Positions 7,359-12,701 of a DNA stretch of 12,701 nucleotides are shown in pieces. The notes under the pieces are model-generated. The model was given only the letters and a program-made list of their open reading frames with translations. It had not been told where the DNA came from and searched no databases. The translations under genes were made by a program, and so were the position numbers. The DNA lies in NCBI GenBank assembly GCA_013154385.1, contig JAADCO010000155.1, positions 1-12,701 on the forward strand, given 5' to 3'. The stretch's first letter is position 1. Each line of letters starts with the position of its first letter. This DNA is from Thermodesulfobacteriota bacterium (GTDB lineage: Bacteria; Desulfobacterota; Thermodesulfobacteria; Thermodesulfobacteriales; Thermodesulfatatoraceae).

Positions 7359-9655
7359 CGGATACAGACCGCCCGGATCTGCTTGAGATCGGTCTCTCCG
7401 GCGAGCACCTTCCAGATGCCGTCCTGCTTGAGGGTGAGCATCCCGCCGCGCATGGCCGCGTCCCGGATCTCGTTCACCGGCGCGTTCTTGACGATGAGCT
7501 CGCGGATCTCGTCGTTGCCCACGAGCAGCTCGTGGATGGCCAGCCGCCCCTTGTAACCGGTGTTGTGGCACTGGCTGCAGCCCTTGGGGCGGTAAAGGGT
7601 GACGTTTTTCAGCTCGTTTTCCGTGAGCGGTTTCACGGGGTGTTCGCCGTATTCGAAGATGAGTTCCTCGATCTCCTCCTGGCTCGGCTGATAGGCTTCC
7701 TTGCAGTGCTTGCAGAGCCTTTTGGCCAAACGCTGGGCGAGGATGCCGAGCAAGGCGTCGGCGAAGTTGTAGGGGTCCATCCCCATTCCCAGGAGACGGG
7801 TGACGGTCTCCGGGGCGCTGTTGGTGTGCAGAGTGGTGAAGACCAGGTGTCCGGTGAGGGAGGCCTCGATCACGGTCTTGGCGGTCTCCTCGTCTCTGGT
7901 CTCACCGATCATGATGATGTCCGGGTCCGCTCTCAGGAAGGCGCGCAGCACCCGGGCGAAGGTGAGCCCGATCTTGGGCTGGACCTGCACCTGCCGGAGC
8001 CCTTCCTGCACGATTTCCACCGGGTCTTCGGCGGTCCAGATCTTCCGGTTCGGGCGGTTGATGTAACCCAGGGCCGCGTGCAGCGTGGTGGTCTTACCGG
8101 AGCCGGTGGGTCCCACCACGAGGATCAATCCGTAGGGCATCTCGATCAGTTTCTTGAAGGCCTCCAGGTACTCCGGCGCGAGGCCGATTTGGTCAAGGGG
8201 CATGGCCTCCACCGCGGCGAGGATACGCATGACCACGTCTTCGTTGTTTTCGATGGTGGGGATGGTGGCCACGCGCACCTCGAAGGAGCGACCGTTTCGC
8301 ATCTTGAACTTGATCTTTCCGTCCTGGGGCAGCCGCTTTTCCGCGATGTCCAGGTTGGCCATGATCTTGTAACGGGACACCAGGGCCCTCTTGTAGTTGA
8401 AGGGGATCTTGCGGAAGAGATGGCACTCGCCGTCTATGCGCAGGCGCACCTGGGCCCCGCGTTTCCCCGGGAAGGACTCGATGTGGATGTCCGAGGCCCC
8501 CCGCCGATAGGCCTCTTCCAGGATGTGGTTGGCGAGCTGGACGACGACGCTGTCGGCCAGCTCTTCTTCGCTTATGTCTTCGTCGCTTTCTTCGGACACG
8601 ACCTCGAGCTCGCAGAGGTCCTCGGGCAGGTCGAAGTCGCTCTTGCCGTAGAAGTAATCGATGAATTTAAAGATGTCTTCCCGGATGGCGATATTGATCT
8701 CGAATTGTTCGGCCTTGAGCACGCGCCGGATCATGTCCAGGCGCAGGGCGTCCGTAGGGTCGTCTATGGCGAGGATTACGCGGCCGTCGCTCTCCTCGCC
8801 GATGGGGACGCAGACGTTTTGGCGGAAGAAGTGCTCCTTGATCCCCTCGATGCAGGAGGGTTTGGGCCCGACCTTGAGCTCGTCGAACTCGATGAAGGGG
8901 TATCCGTAGTATCGGGAAAGCGATTCCCCGATCTTCTCCTTGGGGATGCCGAAGTGTTCGGTGAGGATGTATTCGACGCTGTGGCCCTGTTGGGCGGCCA
9001 TTTTCTTGGCCTCTTCGTAGGTCTCCTCCGTAAGGAGCCCCTGGGCGAAGAGGAGCTGGAAGCGCCCGTACTTGCGCTGGAGGTCCTGGAGGGTTTTGAG
9101 TTTTTCGGCCACGTCCGCGTAGGCGGAATTGTAGTGATGGGCGGTGGTGTAGGCCTTGAGGGCCTCGTCAAACTTCTGCTGCTTTTCGTAGATCTGCCCG
9201 AGCATGTAATAGAGGGCCGCCTGCTCGTCCACGGTGAGCCCGGGCAGTTCCAGGGCCATCTTGAGGGCTGTTTCGGCCTCTTCGAACCTTTCGAGCGCTA
9301 TCAAGGTCTCGATCAGTCCCCGATAGACTTCGGGTTCCTGATGGCCTTCGTCTATCAGGCGCTGAAAGAGCTCGAGCGCCTCTTCGTAGAAGCCCCCTTC
9401 CTTGAGGACCTGGGCTTCCTGAAGCGTCTCCTCAAGGGATGACTCCCCTTCGAGGTCGAGCTGGACGCTCAGTTCCTCTTCTTCTTTGAGCTCCTCGAGC
9501 TCCTGCAGTCTGGCCTTGATCTTTTCGGCGATTTCCGGGTCCTGGCCGTTCAGGCTCTCCAGAATGAGTTGATAGGCGTTGATGGCCTCGTCTATGAGGC
9601 CCTGTTCAGCGTAGATTTCCGCTTCCTTCAAGGCCTGTTCGATTTCCGGGTTCAT
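7355..9655 (-). CDS. pilB: Type IV pilus assembly ATPase PilB/GspE with N-terminal TPR repeats
   Basis: PilB-type ATPases are hexameric cytoplasmic motors that drive pilus extension (GspE relatives drive type II secretion). The 766-residue protein starts with about 190 residues of TPR repeats (9-33 and 78-190), separated by a Glu-rich coil. A single MshEN-like segment follows near 196-255 (GLLTEETYEEA, then LSRYYGYPFIEFD), and then the full motor: Walker A GPTGSGKT 515-522, Asp box WTAEDPVEIV 540-549, Walker B DPDIIMIGETRD 577-588, His box TGHLVFTTLHTNSA 601-614, and a zinc site of C648, C651, C693 and C696. Typical PilB proteins are about 570 residues, so the TPR part is extra. The ATG overlaps the TGA of the upstream gene (ATGA), in one operon with mglB and mglA, which favours PilB over GspE. 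No pilC, pilT or pilin gene is in the window. The stop shares CTAG with the convergent ligase gene. Confidence 0.93.
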   Translation of the reverse strand: MNPEIEQALKEAEIYAEQGLIDEAINAYQLILESLNGQDPEIAEKIKARLQELEELKEEEELSVQLDLEGESSLEETLQEAQVLKEGGFYEEALELFQRLIDEGHQEPEVYRGLIETLIALERFEEAETALKMALELPGLTVDEQAALYYMLGQIYEKQQKFDEALKAYTTAHHYNSAYADVAEKLKTLQDLQRKYGRFQLLFAQGLLTEETYEEAKKMAAQQGHSVEYILTEHFGIPKEKIGESLSRYYGYPFIEFDELKVGPKPSCIEGIKEHFFRQNVCVPIGEESDGRVILAIDDPTDALRLDMIRRVLKAEQFEINIAIREDIFKFIDYFYGKSDFDLPEDLCELEVVSEESDEDISEEELADSVVVQLANHILEEAYRRGASDIHIESFPGKRGAQVRLRIDGECHLFRKIPFNYKRALVSRYKIMANLDIAEKRLPQDGKIKFKMRNGRSFEVRVATIPTIENNEDVVMRILAAVEAMPLDQIGLAPEYLEAFKKLIEMPYGLILVVGPTGSGKTTTLHAALGYINRPNRKIWTAEDPVEIVQEGLRQVQVQPKIGLTFARVLRAFLRADPDIIMIGETRDEETAKTVIEASLTGHLVFTTLHTNSAPETVTRLLGMGMDPYNFADALLGILAQRLAKRLCKHCKEAYQPSQEEIEELIFEYGEHPVKPLTENELKNVTLYRPKGCSQCHNTGYKGRLAIHELLVGNDEIRELIVKNAPVNEIRDAAMRGGMLTLKQDGIWKVLAGETDLKQIRAVCIR

Positions 9656-10947
9656 CTTACCTCAACAACCGGGAATTTTTGTCCTTTGACGACCAGAAAG
9701 GAGCCTTTCTCCCCGGAGATGAACTTGGCGTCTTCGGGGATGCTCTGAGGAGCGGCTTCGTCCACGATGAGGACTCCGCCTTCGCCGTCCTTCCAGATGA
9801 TGAGCAAGGTGCCCCCTGTGGGCGATTCCTTGAGCACCGGAAGGACCATCTTCCGGAGCTTGATTTCGGACTTCTTGGCGAGCTCTCCCATGAGCTTGTT
9901 TTTTAGCTTGATGAAGGAGAAGTGGGCCCAGAAGCCGAGGATCAGCTTGAGGGGAAAACCCTTTTCGAGACGGGAACGCCAGGATTCCTTGAACTTTCCG
10001 ACGTAGCAGACCTGTTCCGCCGGGACGACGATGTTTTCTTCCCCGAGCCGGCAAAAGTAGGCCTCGGTGAAGGGGGGCGGAAGGAGCTTGGCCGTTTCCC
10101 TCTGCTCCTTGGGGGCCTGGCGCGTGCCGTCTTTCGGGGCGGAACGGGTGGCCTTGCGCGTCTTTAATCTCTTCCGTGCGCTTTCGGCGATTTCTTCAAG
10201 GTTTGGCCGCAGATCTTCGGGTAGCTGCTGGACCAGGGCCTCTATCTCCTGGAGAGACTTCTGGCAGATGCCCTGCCAGGGCTTCAGGCGGGGGATCTGG
10301 CTGAAGAGCCAGTCGAGGAGGATGAAACGCTGATAATCCGCCGTCACCTGGCGCAGGAGATCCTTCAGGAGCTTTTCCTCACGGCTCTTCGGGGCCTGTT
10401 TGAGGGCCTTCAGGGCCTTTTTCAGATGGGCCACGTAAGGCCCCACGTCCTTGCCGTGCAGGGTGACCAGGTTGAGGGCCACCACGCCCTGATGGAGGAA
10501 GTGGAGCCATTCGGGCCGCGCTTCCTCCGGGCGCTCCTTGAGCCAGGTGCCGACCTCGTGCATGAGCTCGAAGATTTCGTGCAGCTTGGGGTCGCTTTTC
10601 TGCTTGGCCTCCTCGAGCACGGTGAGGAACTCGAAGGCCGTTTCGGGAGAGAGCTCCCATTCGAGGCTGAGCACGGCGGCGGCCAGGCGTTCCAGCTCTT
10701 CCTGGGTGAGCCCCTGTTCCTCGGCGGGTTTCTTGGAGTCCGTTTCGAGCAGCTCGTCGATGTTGGGAAAGTCTATGACCTTGGACTCCTGGTTGTTTTC
10801 GAGCTCGAGGGGTTCGAGCTCAAGAGAGGTCTTGAGGGAATCGTCCTCGACGACCGTGGTGCCGGTCTTTTCCTCGGCTCCCCCGAAGATCTCGTCTATG
10901 GCCTTCTCTACGGCCAGATCGAAGTCTTTGTCTGTGGGCAGGTTCAT
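9652..10947 (-). CDS. Unknown protein between mglA and pilB, candidate polarity adaptor
   Basis: This 431-residue protein was not recognised with confidence. Residues 1-80 are acidic and look disordered, with short hydrophobic-acidic patches (DFDLAVEKAIDEIF at 8-21, VIDFPNIDELLE at 57-68). Residues 80-262 look fully helical, beginning with ERLAAAVLSLEWELSPETAF (86-105). Residues 263-290 are a basic, Ala/Pro-rich linker. Residues 295-431 look like a mixed alpha/beta domain: YFCRLGEENIVVPAEQVCYV, a basic helix near 340-366, then LLIIWKDGEGGVLIVDEA (381-398) and a final pair of strands. The ends of this part faintly recall a CheW-like fold, but this is weak. No transmembrane segment or signal peptide is seen. 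Both junctions are ATGA overlaps (with mglA upstream and pilB downstream), so the three proteins are probably made in linked amounts. The inferred role is to connect the MglA GTPase to the pilus motor. Confidence 0.85.
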   Translation of the reverse strand: MNLPTDKDFDLAVEKAIDEIFGGAEEKTGTTVVEDDSLKTSLELEPLELENNQESKVIDFPNIDELLETDSKKPAEEQGLTQEELERLAAAVLSLEWELSPETAFEFLTVLEEAKQKSDPKLHEIFELMHEVGTWLKERPEEARPEWLHFLHQGVVALNLVTLHGKDVGPYVAHLKKALKALKQAPKSREEKLLKDLLRQVTADYQRFILLDWLFSQIPRLKPWQGICQKSLQEIEALVQQLPEDLRPNLEEIAESARKRLKTRKATRSAPKDGTRQAPKEQRETAKLLPPPFTEAYFCRLGEENIVVPAEQVCYVGKFKESWRSRLEKGFPLKLILGFWAHFSFIKLKNKLMGELAKKSEIKLRKMVLPVLKESPTGGTLLIIWKDGEGGVLIVDEAAPQSIPEDAKFISGEKGSFLVVKGQKFPVVEVR

Positions 10948-11588
10948 ATGACGCCTCCCTGGGCCCGCACTTTTTCGGAACTGAAGACGTATTTGCGGGC
11001 CACGAACTTGACGGTTCTTTTGCTTATTTCCTTGAGGGTCTCGAAGACCCCGATGCCTTTGGCGGCTGCGGCCTCGAAATAGGGAACCTGGAGCTCTTTG
11101 TTCAGGTCTTCCTGGAGTTCCTCGATGGTGAGGAGGGGCACGTTGGCCGTGACCAGGTCGCGCTTGTTGTACTGGAAGACCAGGGGGATCTGGGCCAGGT
11201 CCAGGCCGTAGTCGCGCAGGTTGTTCTTGAGATCGAGGAGGCTTTCGATGTTCTTCTCCCGCCGCTTGCGCAGGGAATCGGCCACGAAGACGATGCCGTC
11301 CACGCCCTTGAGCACCAGCTTGCGTGTGGCGCGGTAGTGGGACTGCCCGGGAACGGTGTAGAGCTGGAGCCGGATGTTCAGTCCGTGGATCTGCCCCAGA
11401 TTGATGGGCAAAAGGTCGAAGAAGAGGGTGCGTTCACCCCTCGTCTCGATGGTGAGGAGTTTCCCGCGATATTTTTCCGAGACCGCGTTGTAGATATAGA
11501 ACAGATTGGTCGTCTTTCCCGAACGCCCCGGGCCATAGTAGACGATCTTACAGTGGATTTCTTTGCGATTGAGATCGATTAAGGCCAT
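10944..11588 (-). CDS. mglA: MglA-type Ras-like GTPase (cell polarity / gliding and twitching motility)
   Basis: MglA is a small GTPase that in its GTP form marks the leading cell pole and recruits type IV pilus or gliding machinery, as known from Myxococcus xanthus. The 214-residue protein has the P-loop GPGRSGKTTN at 19-28, the ERTLFFD segment at 52-58 with R53, the switch TVPGQ at 78-82 with Q82, VDGIVFVADS at 96-105 and NKRD at 141-144. R53 and Q82 fall at the same positions as the catalytic pair described for MglA, so it should hydrolyse GTP in the usual MglB-stimulated way. The P-loop has Arg-Ser where M. xanthus MglA has Leu-Cys. A tail of about 15-20 residues extends beyond the usual end. 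It starts 5 bases after the Roadblock gene, with a GGAG 11 bases upstream, and its stop overlaps the next start (ATGA). Confidence 0.95.
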   Translation of the reverse strand: MALIDLNRKEIHCKIVYYGPGRSGKTTNLFYIYNAVSEKYRGKLLTIETRGERTLFFDLLPINLGQIHGLNIRLQLYTVPGQSHYRATRKLVLKGVDGIVFVADSLRKRREKNIESLLDLKNNLRDYGLDLAQIPLVFQYNKRDLVTANVPLLTIEELQEDLNKELQVPYFEAAAAKGIGVFETLKEISKRTVKFVARKYVFSSEKVRAQGGVI

Positions 11589-11593
11589 ACAAC

Positions 11594-11989
11594 TCAGTTC
11601 TCCGCTAAGAGATCAAGTAGTTCTTGGGCGACCTGACTGACTCTCAGGCGAACCAATCCCAACGGGATATCGTCGGTGAAGACCGTGACGAGGATAAAGT
11701 CCATGCCGATCTTGCTGAAGTGGATGTTGTCCTTCTTGCCTTTGTGATAGAGGATGGAGAAGTCCTCTTCCCCGAGGAGCTTGGCGATTTGAGCCGTGGC
11801 TCCGAAGTTTGCCGCGGCCAGGGCGGCGAGAGACGTGGTATCCACCCCGTTGACGTTTCCGGCGGAAACGATCACGTTTCCCGCTTCATCAATGAGGATG
11901 GCCAGAGAGACCCCGATGGCCAGCAACTGCCGATCGAGCACCTCCTTGAGCTGCCGCGCTTTTTCGTCGGTAACGATCATGGTACCCAT
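11594..11989 (-). CDS. mglB: Roadblock/LC7-domain protein, MglB-type GTPase-activating partner
   Basis: Roadblock/LC7 proteins of the MglB type form homodimers that bind MglA, stimulate GTP hydrolysis and exclude MglA-GTP from the lagging pole. The 131-residue protein is one Roadblock domain: a long first helix (7-23), strands VSLAILIDEAGNVIVSAG (27-44), a helix rich in Ala with TTSLAALAAANFGATAQIAK (51-70), strands around DNIHFSKIGMDFILVTVFTD, and a last helix (RVSQVAQELLDLL). It is shorter than M. xanthus MglB and lacks a long C-terminal extension. The ATG at 11989 is preferred because AAGAAGA lies upstream on the minus strand. A second in-frame ATG three codons later is possible. Immediate adjacency to mglA makes the MglB assignment strong. 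By fold alone it could be any Roadblock protein. Confidence 0.9.
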   Translation of the reverse strand: MGTMIVTDEKARQLKEVLDRQLLAIGVSLAILIDEAGNVIVSAGNVNGVDTTSLAALAAANFGATAQIAKLLGEEDFSILYHKGKKDNIHFSKIGMDFILVTVFTDDIPLGLVRLRVSQVAQELLDLLAEN

Positions 11990-12090
11990 GACAGTCTTCT
12001 TTTTCGGCGAGGACTATGGGCAGCTTGAAAACCTTTCTTTTAGTTGGCGGCGGAGCATTCCGAAAAAGGAGACAGGTTCAAGGGGTGCCT
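11990..12090. promoter_or_regulatory. Divergent intergenic region between mglB and the HDOD gene
   Basis: Both flanking genes are transcribed outward, so promoters for each should lie in these 101 bases. No convincing sigma70 pair was found. On the plus strand TTGAAA (12025-12030) has no good -10 box at 16-18 bases. On the minus strand CATAGT is a weak -10 candidate without a -35 box. No GG-N10-GC sigma54 pattern was found. The clearest structure is the inverted repeat listed separately. The HDOD gene has AAGGGG at 12080-12085 as its probable ribosome site. Confidence 0.5.
11994..12073. repeat. Inverted repeat flanking the mglB / HDOD divergent promoter region
   Basis: The left arm GTCTTCTTTTTCGG (11994-12007) and the right arm CCGAAAAAGGAGAC (12060-12073) are inverted copies matching at 13 of 14 positions, with 52 bases between them. 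Read in the direction of each gene, both leaders contain CCGAAAAAG(A/G)AGAC. It could be a paired operator for a shared regulator. Alternatively, it may be two similar purine-rich ribosome-site leaders. Confidence 0.6.
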
Positions 12091-12701
12091 ATGGATCAAG
12101 AAAAACTGGACGCCATCCTCAAGCGCATTGACAAGCTGCCCACTCTGCCTCAGACGAGTCAACGGATCCTTTCGGCCATCGAAGGGGAGGCCTCGGCGGG
12201 GGAGCTCGAAAAGATAATCACCGAGGACCAGGCACTCGCGGCCAAGTTGCTGAAGCTGGCCAACTCTCCCCTTTACGCCCCGCCGCAACCCATCACCAAT
12301 CTTCAGAACGCCATCGTGCGGCTTGGTTTCGGTGAGGTGCGAAACGTGGTTTTGGCCTCGGCCCTCAACTATCTCCTGAAGCCGCAGGCCACTTACAAGA
12401 AGTTCAACCTCGCCCGTCTCTGGATCCACGCCCTGGGCGTGGCGCGGGCCACCTTTCTCCTCGCTAAGGAGGAAAACTACGCAGACGCCGAGACCCTCTA
12501 CACCGCGGGCCTCCTGCACGACCTGGGGCGGCTCGCGCTGGCCGTCTTCTTCCCGGAGTATTTCCTCCACGTCCTGGCGGTGCAGGAAGCCAAGGAGAAC
12601 TTCTTTTGGGAGGCGGAACAGGAGGTAGGGATCGCCCACACCGAGATCGGGGCCTTGATCGCCGAGCATTGGCGCTTTTCCGAGGCGCTTGTCTCGGCCA
12701 T
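12091..12701 (+). CDS. HDOD-domain signalling protein, 3' partial
   Basis: HDOD domains are HD-related domains without the phosphohydrolase metal site. They are common in bacterial signalling, motility and biofilm control, usually as protein-protein modules. The visible 203 residues begin MDQEKLDAILKRIDKLPTLP, then show IITEDQALAAKLLKLANSPLY, LQNAIVRLGFGEVRNVVLAS and LWIHALGVARATFLL, and GLLHDLGRLAL, in the order expected for an HDOD domain, with no N-terminal receiver domain. The frame is open to the window end, so a C-terminal output domain may follow. The ATG at 12091 has AAGGGG 5 bases upstream. A GTG two codons earlier is in frame and possible, with AAGGAG 13 bases before it. It is divergent from the mglB-mglA-pilB operon, which suggests that it feeds into or shares control with the motility genes. 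Confidence 0.9.
   Translation, partial: MDQEKLDAILKRIDKLPTLPQTSQRILSAIEGEASAGELEKIITEDQALAAKLLKLANSPLYAPPQPITNLQNAIVRLGFGEVRNVVLASALNYLLKPQATYKKFNLARLWIHALGVARATFLLAKEENYADAETLYTAGLLHDLGRLALAVFFPEYFLHVLAVQEAKENFFWEAEQEVGIAHTEIGALIAEHWRFSEALVSA

Noticed and set aside
7532..9442. A 636-residue open frame antisense to pilB
   Set aside because: It is the mirror of pilB codon use, showing repeated Gly, Val, Leu and Asp runs, no recognisable motif and no ribosome site. The pilB frame carries all the ATPase motifs.
12040..12060. Sigma54-type promoter before the HDOD gene (TTGGC.. segment)
   Set aside because: The GG to GC spacing of the -24/-12 pattern is not met.
12040..12669. A 209-residue minus-strand open frame opposite the HDOD gene
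   Set aside because: The plus strand reads a clear HDOD domain with a ribosome site. The minus frame has no recognisable features and would cut into the divergent intergenic region.

Overview
The window is about 60% G+C by eye, is almost wholly coding, and holds nine genes, two of them cut by the window edges. No gap between genes exceeds about 100 bases. No rRNA, tRNA, CRISPR array or insertion sequence was seen. The proteins are rich in Glu, Lys and Arg. A divergent acetyl-CoA carboxylase set lies beside an MglA/MglB polarity module and a pilus ATPase. Together these suggest a thermophilic bacterium of the Desulfobacterota/Thermodesulfobacteria type, but this is inference from style and content only.

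Region 1 (1-2199): the C-terminal part of an RlmD/RumA-type RNA uracil-5-methyltransferase, then an 83-base gap with a good sigma70-like promoter, then purA (adenylosuccinate synthetase).

Region 2 (2199-7358, + strand): four genes follow purA with overlapping or nearly touching ends. They are a divergent biotin carboxylase, a single-chain AccA-AccD carboxyltransferase, a small protein with two biotinyl/lipoyl-like halves, and a biotin-protein ligase homologue. They look like a complete acetyl-CoA carboxylase with its own carrier and ligase, but both the biotin attachment site and the ligase signature motifs are degenerate.

Region 3 (11989 down to 7355, - strand): mglB (Roadblock), mglA (Ras-like GTPase), a 431-residue protein of unknown function, and a TPR-fused PilB/GspE-type ATPase. 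The last three are joined by ATGA stop/start overlaps. The layout reads as one operon linking a front-rear polarity switch to the type IV pilus extension motor, with the unknown protein as candidate adaptor. It meets region 2 tail to tail at 7355-7358, where both stop codons share one CTAG.

Region 4 (11990-12701): a 101-base divergent intergenic segment carries a near-perfect inverted repeat, with one arm in the leader of each flanking gene. It is followed by the 5' part of an HDOD-domain signalling gene that runs off the window. HDOD, MglA/MglB and PilB together make a plausible signalling-to-motility locus.
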